NCBI GenBank assembly: GCA_003254905.1
Contig: QANU01102988.1
Coordinates: 62,001 to 126,000 of the forward strand
Source of the DNA: Nissolia schottii
Lineage: Eukaryota; Streptophyta; Magnoliopsida; Fabales; Fabaceae
Reading direction: 5' to 3'
Length of the DNA: 64,000 bases
The notes under the pieces are model-generated. The model did no database searches. It saw only the letters and a program-made list of their open reading frames with translations, and had not been told where the DNA came from. This document shows, piece by piece, positions 1 to 12,045 of this stretch. Positions within the stretch are counted from its first letter, which is position 1, and each line of letters begins with the position of its first letter. A program made the translations under genes and the position numbers.

Positions 1-120
1 TCTTAGAAATTAGGGTTTTTGCGAAATCTCTAATTTGTGAATCTCTCTCTCTCTCTCTCGGGGCTCTCAGCGATTCTTCTTGGTCGAGGTTCTGTAGGGA
101 AAGGAGTGGGGAGGTGAAAT
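1..120 (-). promoter_or_regulatory. Possible 5' leader/promoter edge of a gene running off the left end
   Basis: On the minus strand this stretch holds a GA microsatellite (complement of the CT run near 43-59) followed by an AAACCCTAA telo-box-like motif (complement of 10-18). That combination is common in plant 5' leaders. No coding start is visible inside the window, so the gene itself, if real, lies to the left. A plus-strand reading is possible but gives no sustained ORF. Confidence 0.3.
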
Positions 121-249
121 GACGAATTTGCCCTTATCTTTTTGCTTATTTTATGTTTTCGGTCCTTTTGATGCTCGACAGCGACAACGATTCCCACCGA
201 TATGCTTACGTGCGCGACAGGCGGAGACTAACTCGATTTTTAGCCAACT

Positions 250-3200
250 GTCTGGCTACACGTGTACCGTAAAAAATGTTTGGTAACATCTTCGGGCCAA
301 TCAAAATTTTTGCTTTTCAAAATATTGATTTATTTTTAAAGTAATGTTAAGTGAATAATACATAATTCTTGTAAACACAATTTAGACATTAGGAAACTTG
401 CTCGTTTTAATATTTAGAATTATAATATGCAAGGTAATATTTTAATTATTTTATCATTAAATTTATTAGTGAAGTTATGACTTTAATTGTAAAATTGTGA
501 TACTACTTAAAGATAAAAATATAGTTATAAAAATATTTGAAACTGTAAATTTTAATAATAACAATCCAGAGTTGCAGTCTTAAATGTTTTCACAACTTAT
601 TTACAATCCTAATTATTGTTACTATCTCATTTAGTGTGTCTGGATTCTTGGTAGGAGGGTGCCATAATTGATTTTGACTAATTGAAAAAATGAAAAATAC
701 TCACTTTTAACACGTTAAAATCAATTCTGATGGTTCAAAACTAGAAATTAAACACACTTAATACGACAAATTAGCAAAACACAACAAAACAATGATGATA
801 ATGAATTTAATGACTAACTTGATGTAATTTACATTTTGAAAAGTTAAAAAATTAAATTTTAAATATCAAAGACCAAAGTAATTCAAATTTATAATCTTAA
901 TAACTAAAATCAACATTAACTCTATCTAAATTATGATTAAGTAATAGTATATTTAAGTTCATGTCAAAAATATTATATTTAAGTATTTTTATATGCCAAT
1001 GAATATGATATCATATTGATATCATATTCATTTTTATTTTATCACATTCACTACTACATTATTATCACCTCTGCTGCTTATTAAAAACGTAACTCAAATT
1101 TCTAATTATTTAATTATCAATTATAAACCATATACATGAGATCTAAAATATGGTTGAAAATATGGATTTAATTAGAATGTATTAACAATGTAAATGAGTT
1201 TTATACTGTCATCCAATTATATATTCATAAATTAACAAATATGGTTAATTATCACATATACTTCTTAAAAAATCATCAAAACAAAATGAATTAATTGATT
1301 GATCCTATAAAAATTTTTATACTACCATACCATCAAAATTAAACCCTAAAAACATTCTCCTTCTTCCCCTACTCTCGTGTGAACTGATTTTCGCATAGTA
1401 TTGTATTTTTGTCCTTGTTTGAGGGTGGGTGCATGGTGTTGTCATTCCATGTGTGCAGATGATGATTTCTTTCCATTGCGGTGTTTGTTTTCCTTTTCTA
1501 TTACCTATCTTGTCACTGAAAATGACGGATCTGTTTGTTTTATATTACCAATACCAACAATACTCTTTAATTCCTCTCTTTTTCCTTTTTGGAAAACTCG
1601 GCTCTACTATCCCTGTTGCACTTACACTAACACGGATTTAAGATTAATATTCTTTTTAGACTATCTCAATAACGTGTTTCTCAATGTCCATGTTAAGTGA
1701 TATTGGATCCTACCAAAATTGCACATCTTCATCATCGTTAGTTTTTTAATCTTTTACATTTTTAAGATAATTTAATTAATAGTAGGCATTTACACATAAC
1801 AACAAGATCATTCACAATTATATATATGAGAATTCATTTTCATGTTAATTTTTCTAAATTATGATGCTTACAAAGTCATTTCTTAGAGTAATTTACTCAA
1901 AATTATATAATACGGCAGAATATAGAGTATAATATATAAAATTATATTAGAATTATTATAAAAGAATATATCTTAAAATAGGGAAGCAATGGTTTATGAC
2001 TAGTATAGTCTGAATTACTATAAGCCTAATAAAATATAAATTAAACTGTTACATATGCTGATTTAGTCGCCACAAGAGTTACAAAGGCCGTCAAAATTGT
2101 TTTTTTTCTTCTTCTGTTACAAAGTTCCAATTGCATTATAAGAATTAAAAAAATAATTATACTTGTTATTATTATCGCAAATTTCTTCATTTTTAAAATT
2201 TTTGCGTGGACTATACATATTTACATTAATATCTCAATGATTTCTGTTTGTTAATATGTAAAGTTGGGGTAATATTTATTTTGATCCCTAAAAATGTAAG
2301 TCACTTTGGTTTTTATAATTCAAATTTTGACTTTTTAATCCTTAAATTTGTAAGTTATATATCAAATTAGTTCATCAATTCATTATCATTACTTTACACA
2401 TACTATTTAACTATTAGTCCTCAATTCCTTGAATATGTTTTAATAGATATGTAAATATTAAAATACTATTTAACTATTATTTAAACACCTAAATTATAAA
2501 TAAAAAAACCTCACAAAAGACTATTGACTTAAATCAATGATTATAGTAAATAAAAAAAAGAGTAACAAAATATATTTAAATAATTTATAAAATTTTGACA
2601 TGTTTGACGTATGAGCTTGATTTAAAATGTTATTTTTAAATAAAAAATTAAATAATTTTTAGAACATATTTAATCAATTTTTTAAATAATATTTTTTGCA
2701 ATTTTGTTTGGTAAGTTAGTGTTTTTATTAATCTAGATTCTATTTAATAGGTTAATATTATTTAAAAATTGTTAAACTATAAAATATTTAATACTTAATA
2801 TTATTTAGTAGAATTATTACCTTAAAAATTATTAGAATTATTAATATTATTTTAAATTTTGTAATTAATACTTATTAGGATAATTATTAAATATAAAAAT
2901 ATTAATAGGTGTGACAATAGACAAAAACTAATGCAATTGTAATATGAGGACATTTTAAAAATATCACCTTAAAATCAATGACGAGAATGTGACATTAATC
3001 ATTTAGGGTGTGACAATAGCAACTATTTTTTATAAAAAATAATGTATAGTGATTACGTTCATAAAATAAAAGAATCAATTATGAAGCCAATTAACATAAT
3101 TAGATAAATTTGTTTTTATTTATAATTTTTGTTTACATTAAAAACTTGCATTCATTGAAGAATGAAAATTTAAAATAAATAGCCGAAAGTTTGAAAAGCT

Positions 3201-4300
3201 AGCTTATTGGAGCAAAAACTAATTAGGATTGGAAACGTGACTGTGTAATATTACATGTTGGTTGTACCGATCAAAAAAAGTATGAAGAGGAATATTTTAA
3301 GAGTGATGATAACTATGTCATGGTGCGTGGTACTATACTATGATGACTGTATGACACATATCATTATGCCATAACAATCAGATAGAGACAAGATTGGTGT
3401 AGACGTAGAGCCATAATTGATAGAAGAAATGAGAAAGATTGAATAATAAAATACTTTTGTTTGAAATAAAGTATGAAACGGATCATGAAAGAACCTCTTC
3501 AGATGGTTTTGGGAATTCAATGGACAAATTTCGGAGGTTTTGGGCCTCATTGTTTTTGGGCTTTTCATTTCAAATAATTTACCTGGGTTGTTTTTACAGT
3601 CATAATAAAGCAATGAAAATGTTAATAAAAAAAAGTAATATAAATAAATAAAATAAAATAAAGCAATGAAAATTAATTTTTTATACCTTTTTGAATGCCG
3701 ATAAAAAAAAATAAAAATTTAGATTAAACAATTATAGCATGAATCAAGTATTAATAATGTTTATAAAAAAATATTAATAATGTACGTGCAAACATAACAA
3801 CATAAATAAATGAAAAACATTGTAAAAATCATCACAAAGTAAAAGGAGCAAAAGAAACTGTAGATCTTTTGACATCAATGCTTATATTTTTGCAAGGATC
3901 ATCATGATTTCCGGAGACAAACAATTAGTATTATATTAAACTCAGTTGACTTTATGTTGTGATGGACTCCATCATCATCATCATTTATCAACTCTAACCC
4001 AAGGTACAATACAATTAAGTTGAAGCCACACCCCACATATGCACACAAGTTGACCTTAACTTGTAAAAGAAGCAAAGCTACATTCATGAATATTATAGTA
4101 CCAATATACCAAAAGTTACATACTTTACTATAGCACAAATTCTTAATTGAATCAAGAGGTTTGTCACTTATTCTTCTTAAACAATGTTTTGAGTTTCAAG
4201 TCTTATGAAGAGAGCTTTACTCTCCTTATATCGGGTCAACTAGATTCATCACATTAATTCGAATCAAGTAGACTTCATATACTAGTGGTTTAGATCAAAG
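250..4300. other. AT-rich intergenic DNA, no gene recognised
   Basis: Very AT-rich sequence with only short ORFs, none showing a recognisable domain. Phrases near 2270-2390 resemble the ends of degenerate transposons. A short perfect hairpin lies at 998-1032. I see no convincing exon, RNA gene or intact mobile element here. Confidence 0.5.
998..1032. repeat. Perfect 16-bp inverted repeat with 3-nt loop
   Basis: The left arm 998-1013 (AATGAATATGATATCA) is exactly reverse-complementary to 1017-1032, with TAT between. It is AT-rich and surrounded by AT-rich DNA, so it may be a chance cruciform or the core of a decayed fold-back element. Confidence 0.7.
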
Positions 4301-4427
4301 AAAAGTTACATACTATAGCCCTTGAAAAAGAAATTAGATAACCGAGATGTGAAGATTACTATTTTTGATATATTTTTAATTTATATTAAAATTATATATT
4401 GTTTTGATAGGTAACACTTTGATGTGA

Positions 4428-5403
4428 TCACATAATAGAACAAGCATGAGGATTGTCATCACTAAAAGTAGCACCAGTTTGATGGCCAAAGATGGAAGAT
4501 TGAGAAGGGTAATGATAATAGCGAGGATCACTGCTATCATAGCCATGCTTGTAGTAGTTGTAAGACGATGAAGGCTGGGAAGCATAGAAGTTGATTGGCC
4601 CATTGCAATGATGTTGCTGGAAAGTTTGGCTCTGAAGATCTGTGGTGTAAGGAAGCTGCCACAGCTCGGCCCTCCGACCGGTTTTCCGAACCGTTTTCAG
4701 TACCTTCTTCTGATCAGCCCAGCCGTTCACCGTCACCTTTTGCAAGCTCATGTCTATTTCGACGCTATCAACACCTAATTAACAAAATCATATATGTAAT
4801 AGAGAGAACACAAAAGGGGAGAAAAAAGTTAGATACATGAAGAAATTATTATAAATCTAGCTCAATGAGAGAGAGTCGCCAACGCTATTTAATTAGGTCA
4901 TTTCCCTACGCGATGTGAGACTTAACAAATCTAGAAACTGTACAAGTAACAATTGTTTTTGTATTGTTGCTAGAAAATTAGTGATTGTGCCTCAAGCTTG
5001 AAGAACAAGAAAAATTAATGAAAAAACAAAAGATGTTCATTTATTTATGGTTACCTTTCAGTTTTTGAAGTGCACTTTTCACCTTGTTCTCACATCCAGG
5101 GCAATCCATGTGTACTCTCATCTCTATTACCTGAAAGAAATTAAAATGCATAAGATGGATCTGAATCATTCAGATCTATAAGCAGAGTTTAATTTTGATA
5201 TATCATTAATATAAAGTACTTTTTGTATTATCAATCGATCAAAATTGGAAGAGTCAGCCACTTTTAATTACTAATGTGAAAATGCATGACTGAATTATGG
5301 TATCCAAAATTTTTAAACTGATAGCATATTAAAATTGAACTTATGTGCACACATCCAAATATATGGAAAGAGAAAGAAATAAAGTGCATTTGCTTACAGT
5401 CAT
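4428..5403 (-). CDS. Heavy metal-associated isoprenylated plant protein (HIPP), three exons
   Basis: The product is predicted to be a 142-aa HIPP. These are plant metallochaperone-like proteins with one heavy-metal-associated (HMA) domain and a C-terminal isoprenylation site that directs membrane or nuclear association. Exons on the minus strand are 5398-5403 (Met-Thr only), 5055-5130 and 4428-4774. The junctions are ACT|gtaagc, cag|GTAATA, AAAG|gtaacc and tag|GTGTTG, and the exons total 429 nt with an unbroken frame. The protein begins MTVIEMRVHMDCPGCENKV, so the metal-binding CxxC is C12-P-G-C15. The HMA fold continues to about residue 70. A Tyr/His/Ser-rich, low-complexity tail leads to a terminal CaaX box, CSIM. 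The micro-exon start is typical of short HIPPs. A TATA-like element lies about 130 bp upstream. Family assignment is firm; metal and partner are unknown. Confidence 0.9.
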
Positions 5404-5533
5404 TTTTCTCTTGTTAAGGTTGAATATGCACTTGAACAATAGTATTGATATGAATCTCTTTGTGAACGTTTAGAAAAATAATATCCACAACAATATACAG
5501 AATGAGTTTGCCTCTAGCTAGCTAAAATACACA

Positions 5534-5543
5534 TGTATATATA
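5534..5543 (-). promoter_or_regulatory. Putative TATA box of the HIPP gene
   Basis: A TGTATATATAC stretch lies about 130 bp upstream of the HIPP start codon, a distance that fits a short 5' leader. It is a motif match only. Confidence 0.4.
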
Positions 5544-5780
5544 CAGGGGAGCTTCAATGAGTGCCCTCATCTTTGCCCTTAGGGTGGTTTCATTATTTTA
5601 TTTTCATTTAGTGGACCATCATATAAAATAATGTTTGTGTGCAAGCCTTATTGCACCGACTTTTAATTGTTAGTGCATGGGTGGTGGCGAGATGTTGGAA
5701 CTTGAAGGCATTGGGGAAGCCTTGCTTGCTTTATTCATGGAGCAGCTACCTCAATATCACGTGCAATGCTCCTCAAGTTG

Positions 5781-5919
5781 TTGATCATGATTCATAATTC
5801 ATATGTAAGTTTTGACTTTGTTAGTATAGCTAGCTTGTTCCAATACTTACTTGATCACGATTCATAATTCATATGTAAGTTTTGACTTTGTTAGTGTAGC
5901 TAGCTTGTTCCAATACTTT
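5781..5919. repeat. Two-copy 70-bp tandem duplication upstream of HIPP
   Basis: Units 5781-5850 and 5851-5919 are nearly identical, with about three substitutions by eye. Each contains ATTCATATGTAAG and GCTAGCTTG motifs. The repeat lies about 380-520 bp upstream of the HIPP start, so it could duplicate promoter elements. Confidence 0.9.
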
Positions 5920-6687
5920 CCCCCTTCCTGTTTAATTAATAGTGTGTTGACATTTGACAAGCCAAAATAAAAAAATAAAAAGAGAGGAAGAAATAGAGAG
6001 CGCCCTATCAATTTAATCTAGCACATTTAATATGTACCACCCAACAAGTTTAGTTTCATTAGCACATTTTAAGTATCACATTTCTTTATTTCTTAACTTG
6101 TAACAAAAGGAGGGCAGCCCTGAAACTATTTGCCTTGAATGCGATCTTCGATCTCCTTACCTAGATCCTCACATTCTAGGTTGTTGTCTCAAATGTTCCA
6201 CAAAACAGTTCTGAAATTTTTAATATTTTGATGAGGGAGGAAAAAAAAACAAGAGAAACTCAAAATAAAAGAAAACACAAACTAGAAAAGGGACAAATTA
6301 AAGTTGAGTCAAGAAAACTAAAGTCTAATTAACAAGAAATAGGATAATAGAAAGAAATAAAATTGTACTTTTGAGAGGTTCACTAACAATATGACACAAA
6401 GTGATGGTTAACATGATTCTCTTTATCTTTTGGGTCACATAATGCATAATACCTCTATAAATAAAAGAAATATTTTATTATTACATTAGAGTCTTTTTAT
6501 TTTTATAGTTTTGCAACCATTCACCCAAAGCAACAATCACACTTATTGCACTTGTCTAATTGAGAAGAACCAAATTCCAAACGCTGCATATATATATTTC
6601 AAATTGAAAGACAACGCAATCCTGAATTAAGAATTCGCACTAATTCTTCGCCCACGAGGCAGTTCGTTGTTCATAGAGCGGTGATTC

Positions 6688-6966
6688 TGTAACAAGTAGC
6701 AATGGGCATATGGCCCAATAACTCTATTAGTGTCTAGGATATTATAAATAGTGAGAGAATGGAATTAGGGGATATGGAAATTGTTATTGTTTGATCCTAA
6801 CCTCTCTCTAGGATATTTCCCTTCTCTCTAGTTCATCTCTTTCCTTAGGAAGGAGCACTATCCATTTCCCTTTCAATTATAATCCACATGCAGAAAATTA
6901 TATGAAAACACCAAAAATATTCCATTACTCTCCATAATTCATCTATTACAATTTCACCTCATTACA
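6688..6966 (+). repeat. 5' LTR of the gag-only element
   Basis: Starts TGTAACAAGTAG and ends CTCATTACA. It is nearly identical to the copy at 12046-12325. It should carry the promoter for the element's transcript. Confidence 0.92.
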
Positions 6967-7001
6967 AATGGTGCTTTCATTGTCCACCATGCCCACCATC
7001 C

Positions 7002-7655
7002 ATGGTGGCAAACACAATTCATCCTCAACGAGAAAATTCAGAAAATGCAGAAAAATTGGAAGAGAAAATTCCACTGTTTGACGGAGGAGATGCCTACTGG
7101 TGGATCCTTTGCGCGTCGAGGTTTTGGAACGCCAACGGAACGCCGGAGTTGCAGAGGTTGCGGGAGGTTGTAGACAGATTGACCAGTCGCGTTCACACAT
7201 GGTTCAAGTTGTGGCGGAGGCGTAATCCAGCGGCAGATTGGATGACCTTCGAGGTAGCGTTCCTGTACCGTTACCAGCCAGATTTTAGAGCAGTCTTGCT
7301 AGAAATTGCTCAAACTAAAGTTGCAGAGTGGGAAATTGATTGGGAAGAAACAATAGAAAAATTCAGATCAGAGTTACAGTGCAAATTAGAAGCAAAAATT
7401 CAACAACAGATGGAAGCAACAACACCATATCCAGAAATTCAACACCAGAAAAAGACATCAAACATGGTAGAAGCAGAAACAAAGCCAAATTCAGATGCAC
7501 AAATTATTTTAACAACAGATCTAGAATTCAACCAACCAAATCACAAAACTCAAGCAGAAGCAAATGAAAGTTCAGAAATTCAAGCTGCAAGGGAGTGGAA
7601 GCCACCGCCGGAACCTCCTGATCTGAAGGTTGCGATGGAGATGGCGCCACAATAA
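7002..7655 (+). CDS. Gag-like protein of a Ty3/gypsy-type element
   Basis: This 217-aa ORF starts shortly after the 5' LTR. Residues about 20-115 resemble a retrotransposon gag (capsid) domain. Visible landmarks are the [12 protein letters not shown] entry motif, an [10 protein letters not shown] segment in place of the usual WFxWW, the [14 protein letters not shown] block corresponding to W..F...L..RF.P, and a charged helix. The C-terminal third is Gln/Glu/Asn-rich and ends in a Pro-rich stretch. No CCHC zinc knuckle or protease follows. Gag would form the virus-like particle for the element's RNA. The ORF is undamaged, but nothing shows that it is expressed. Confidence 0.7.
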   Translation: MVANTIHPQRENSENAEKLEEKIPLFDGGDAYWWILCASRFWNANGTPELQRLREVVDRLTSRVHTWFKLWRRRNPAADWMTFEVAFLYRYQPDFRAVLLEIAQTKVAEWEIDWEETIEKFRSELQCKLEAKIQQQMEATTPYPEIQHQKKTSNMVEAETKPNSDAQIILTTDLEFNQPNHKTQAEANESSEIQAAREWKPPPEPPDLKVAMEMAPQ

Positions 7656-7759
7656 GTGGAACCAGAGCAACGAAGTAAGGGGGCAATGATCTGCAGCAAG
7701 GCAAGGGTCAGTTCTGGAGAAGAGGAGGAGGCGCTACTGCGGGCGACGAGATCGCCGTT

Positions 7760-8000
7760 CAGGTGGCGGCAGAAGCTTGCGACGGTGGTGCACTCGGACG
7801 GAGACCTCACGACACCCATGACGATCAAGATACCGATGTAAAGGAAGAGCAAAGTGGCGACAAACTCAGTTATCACGACCCTGTAGAAGGACCACGAGGT
7901 GAGTGCGGAAACCTCGAACAGCAGCGCCGGCCCTACGGTCACTCCCTCACCGCGAAGAAGCCTCGCGTGAAGGCCTTCGTGCAGCTCGGTGAAACGGAGA
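7760..8000 (-). pseudogene. Captured aquaporin (PIP) exon-1 fragment, antisense inside the retrotransposon
   Basis: On the strand opposite to gag, a 169-residue open frame (7580-8089) contains the hallmark start of a plasma-membrane intrinsic protein. [15 protein letters not shown] is followed by [13 protein letters not shown] and [10 protein letters not shown], covering the cytosolic N-terminal end and transmembrane helix 1. Over the WSFYR...G stretch, about 19 of 28 residues match the PIP consensus as I know it. Just upstream the frame appears to have shifted: another frame reads GFFAVRE where PIPs have the xxAKDY motif. No NPA boxes or further helices follow, so this is a transduplicated fragment and not a working channel. 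The downstream part of the open frame (toward 7580) does not resemble PIP. Confidence 0.6.
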
Positions 8001-8235
8001 CGCAGATGCTTAGTGGGGAGGCGGCGGCAAAAGATCGCAATGGTGGTCCCAGTAGGAAGATCAGAGGCTCGTTTCTGAAGGTGGCCCAAACGTCGTCACG
8101 GCCCCGGGCAGAGTGGACGACGACAGTCGCGACAACGCACGAAAGAGAGACGGCGGACGGCCACGACAGTGGGTTGGCTGCTACGACGGCGACGATGGCA
8201 ACGACGTCACGGGAGGAGACGCAGGAGCTAACCAC
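7763..8235 (+). CDS. Unrecognised GC-rich ORF of the retrotransposon, 5' part (split by solo LTR)
   Basis: This plus-strand frame is hydrophilic and rich in Thr, Arg, Glu and Gly. It is open up to the solo LTR at 8236. It overlaps the antisense aquaporin fragment, so its openness may simply reflect old coding DNA on the other strand. The matching 3' part is 11354-11618 in the same frame. No domain recognised. Confidence 0.3.
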
Positions 8236-11200
8236 TGTAACAACCCAAATTTTTCCCTTATGGAGATTTCGCTTAAATCCTAATTTTGCTTAACTAAAAG
8301 CGCATTAAAGGCGATTATTTAGACTGGGAAAATTATGTAGAAAATTAATTGCTTTCAAATGTCAGTCAAATAATTGTTTCTCGATCTCGCGGAGTGTCGC
8401 AAGATCTGTGCTAAATTTTGCCGAAAATCGGGATTTCGGTAGGTGCCTAAGGTATTTGTGAAAATTGCCCCTGGGTAATTTATTCACGAATACCTTAACC
8501 TAGCATACTCATATTACCAGGAAAAAATTAGTAGATCACAGCGGTATGTCCGGAATATTTTTGGGACAACCGTACGCGCACGATTAAGGACCCAAACACA
8601 ATCCAACATGATCAAAATTGAGCATATATATATATTTAATATAATGATATAACATAATATAATATTATAATAATAATATAAGATAATTATATATATAATT
8701 GAAGCAGTGGCCGAATGCCACTACTGTTACGTTATAATACGTATATAAATATATAAAATATAATATATACTATATGATATACATATTATAATAATATATA
8801 AAACAAATATAGTACATTCCCCTGGCAGAAACGAACAAAACATATATACTAAATAAAATATATTATATAACATAAGAATATAATAATAATTATATATATA
8901 TATATACATGTTTTCCCCCGTCAAAACAGCAACCTAATATGTATATCTATATATATTAGATACATATGTAAGTAGGTTATTATATATATATATATATATA
9001 TATTAATCTAATACTAATATAATATAATAATTATATATACATATATATATGTGAACACGTTCAGGGGGGCTACAGATACTTCCCCCTGAAGCATCCTCTT
9101 TATTTCTTTTCACTGAGGGTTTGTTTTCTTTCTTTCCCCCGAAGCCTTCTTTGGCTTTGCTGTTTCGTTTCTTTCTTTGTTCTTTTCTTTGCTTTTGTTC
9201 AAAATTCATGCACATCGCGGAAGCGCTATAGGACTCCGGAAAAATAGGATGAGCACACCCGCGCGAAGAGGATATTTTTCTCTTCACTTCTACCGATTCC
9301 GAATTTTATTTTGAGGTGGGTAACTCTATGCCCACTGTCTATGTGGTTTATTTAATGATTATTTAAATGCATTTCTGTGTATGTGAATGAAACATTGTTT
9401 TATAAAAACTATGGGAAATGAATTAGGGAAGCTAGATTTGGATGATTTTGAGGTTTGGAAATCATAACTGCATGGATTGGATTACTGTAAGCGAAAAATG
9501 TTACGCGGAGCAAACCCTCGAGAATTTGCTCTCTGGGGCGATTTTTTTACTGTAGCATTCGATTGAATTCCCACGGATTCGAATGAAAGAAGATTTTGGA
9601 TTTCAATCGAATACTGAGGGATTTCAATCGAATACTGAGGGATTTCAATCGAATGAAAGACTGCGGAGGATTTCAATCGAATACTTAGAGATTTCAATCG
9701 AATGAAAGACCCAAAAGGAGTTCAGCCGATTGAATCCCTAAGGGATTCGATTGAAAGAAGCAATCGAATGGACAGCCTTTAAGCATTCGAATGCCTACTG
9801 GGAACTTATGATTTTAAAGGTTCTACGGAGTCCAGCCTGCATGGTTATGTATGACTTTGTTTAATTGGAGCATGCATCATGAGGAAAGGCCGTCGTAAGA
9901 GTTAGGACGACCTTAGATAATTAGAAGTTTACGCTAACAGTTAATGAAGATCATAATTGCACCCTAGGAAATAAAGAAGGTTACGAAGATCCCGACCCTA
10001 GTTGGTACGGTAGACCATAGTTAAGGAGTCTAGTTATATGATTACGAAGATCCCTATTCTCTTGGCACGTCTTACAGACACGCCCCTCACCAATTCAGCA
10101 ATATGGATTGGTAAGAGCAACGCAGGTAGAGAGACCTGAATATGAACGAAAGAGAACAGGCAAAGGCCTGAAAGAAAGAGAACAGGAACAGTCCTGTAAT
10201 AAAGAAACGGGGGACCCCAAAACAAAGAACTAAGATTAAAGTAAAGAGAAACGAGTCCACGCCTGATCGCGCCAAAGGGCCGGTCCCTCGCCATCCCGGT
10301 AAGGGGGGTGGTGGTACTTATCATGATGATGAATTACCTCCTATGAGCTTAACGTGGTTAGCTACCATTCCGGTTCAAGCGCTGCCGGGTCATCATGATA
10401 GGGAATAGAAGGAGGTTGTAACCGAAGGCCACGGTTACATGGGTGGAAGGACTAAGAAGGACGAAGGACGCTAACCCGGGTAAGCCGGTATGCGTAAGAG
10501 ATTCCCAGAGTTCCCCCATGCACTATGTATTTACAAGTATGAGCAAAGACATGAATGTATGTATGTATGCAAGTATGTATGTATTTATATATGTTTATGC
10601 ATTATGTATCGTCAAGGGAGCGTCCCGAGACGACTATTATGTCTTTAGCAGTAACGTAAAGTTAATGAGCACGAGAACCTATATAAGAAAGACTAGATCC
10701 CCCAGTCACCTAGTAAAGTAGATAAAGCCATTCAGGACTTTAGGCCAGATAAGAATCAGTAGGATTTTTAGTATGCATGACACTTAGAGGTATTCCTGGG
10801 TGGCCTGGAAGATAACGGAGTAATGAACGATAGATGACGCGAAGAGACTCCCACTGAGAATGAAGTGTTCTCACCCCCACTCCTTATGGGTCCAGGTATG
10901 CAAAGCGAAGGAATTGACGAGCGAACGTAGCCGAACAGTTCCCGGCCGGAGCCAAGTGAAGACGTCTGCAATAGGTTGATAGATATTTTGTACTAGGATC
11001 CATGACTCTTGATAACTGTTTGTGTAATTAATTATTAATAAGAAATGTGTAATTACTTGATGGACCTTGATTATGCTTATATGTATATTTATACTCCTCC
11101 AGCTTATCCCCACCTTATCTGCAAGGTGCGTTAGCGTTTGTATATGTATGTTTCCTGAATCACACACGGCTCCTAATTTGCAAATTGATACAGTAACAAA

Positions 11201-11348
11201 ATGATTTCCAAATTGGTCCATATTTTCAAGTAAGAAATATATTTTCCAAAGTTAAAGTAGGGGCTAAAAGTAACTCAACCAAAGTAGAAAACAACCTAGT
11301 GAGCTTTGTTTACTACGTATGGGTAAACAGTTAGCTAGGGGTGTTTCA
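8236..11348 (+). mobile_element. Solo LTR (3.1 kb, TGTAACAACC...CA) nested in the gag-only element
   Basis: Starts TGTAACAACC and ends GTGTTTCA, flanked by the 5-bp TSD ACCAC at 8231-8235 and 11349-11353. Its length and start resemble long LTRs of plant Tekay/Del-like chromoviruses; lineage is an inference. It has no internal coding domain, so it is a recombination-derived solo LTR. It shares long blocks with the solo LTR at 35848-38915, for example the GTATGTCCGGAATATTTTT phrase, the CTCTTGGCA...CAGACA block, the GCTAACCCGG repeats and the CTCACCCCCACTC end block. AT microsatellites occupy 8620-9060. A TTTCAATCGAAT microarray lies at 9541-9790. Confidence 0.9.
9541..9790. repeat. TTTCAATCGAAT-type microarray inside the solo LTR
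   Basis: Irregular repetition of ATTTCAATCGAATACTGAGGG and CGAATGAAAG-like words, about eight copies by eye, many centred on ATTCGATTG or ATTCGAAT. A related array occupies the corresponding place in the second solo LTR. Confidence 0.75.
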
Positions 11349-11353
11349 ACCAC

Positions 11354-11618
11354 CGAGGCTCTTCTCGCGACAGACACGAACGGCGACTCACCCACCGCCA
11401 TCACCAGGGTCGATTGTGGGCACGACGGCGGTCTGCGTGGGTTGATGGCGGAGAGGGCGCATGTGATGGTAGCAGCTGTCGCGACGTTCGTGTTGTTTGG
11501 GAGAGAGGCCGTGTTGGCCATGGAAACTCAGGCGCCGTCAGCAAGGTGGGAGGACAGGGAGAAGAGCGACGATTTTCGCAAGGAAGGAGGAGGCTACGGT
11601 TTCACGGGGGAAGGATGA
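11354..11618 (+). CDS. 3' part of the split GC-rich retrotransposon ORF
   Basis: After the solo LTR and its duplicated ACCAC, the frame open before the insertion continues here, starting EALLATDTNGDSP and running to a stop at 11616-11618. Start-codon ORFs seen from 11319 are artefacts of the LTR end. Function unknown. Confidence 0.3.
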
Positions 11619-12045
11619 GGGGAAGGGAGAGGAGAGCGCCTCAGGGGCGGTGGCCGGTGAGGAAGCATGGGTGGTGGTCTTGATGGGGAGAGCTACGGTG
11701 GAAGCTTCTAGGGAACATCCACTAAGGAATTGGGGGAAATGGGAGAAGATGGAAGAGATTAGGGTTGCAAGTGCTCTCCCCAAATTTGTGCACTTGGGCT
11801 AAGCCCAATTTGATTCACTAGTCCATAAGCAATTTTTTTGGACTAGGATTGTTGGAAATTGCTTTCCAAAAAGGAGGTACTTAATTTGGGCCATTACCAA
11901 GGATAATTTTTTCCTGCAATTTCCAAAATTTAGCCCAATTGTTGGAAGACCATTTTAGTAAGTTACAATTTATGCAATGGGATCCGGGTGGATATATTTC
12001 TCAGACCTTGCATGAGGATAAGGTCCATTTTGAAGGGAGGAGTAG

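Noticed and set aside
1401-1700. 99-aa ORF near the left end
   Set aside because: Cys/Phe/Leu-rich with AT-rich composition, no domain, no splice context, no neighbour support.
4376-4840. Other ORFs overlapping the HIPP last exon
   Set aside because: Out-of-frame or antisense to the well-supported HIPP exon with a CaaX terminus.
7939-8235. Minus-strand 98-aa ORF in the gag-only element
   Set aside because: Only its end resembles the PIP leader in a shifted frame. The rest has no family resemblance, so it is covered by the aquaporin fragment entry.
9541-9790. Possible CRISPR-like array
   Set aside because: Words are short, irregularly spaced, without constant spacers, and lie in a plant LTR.
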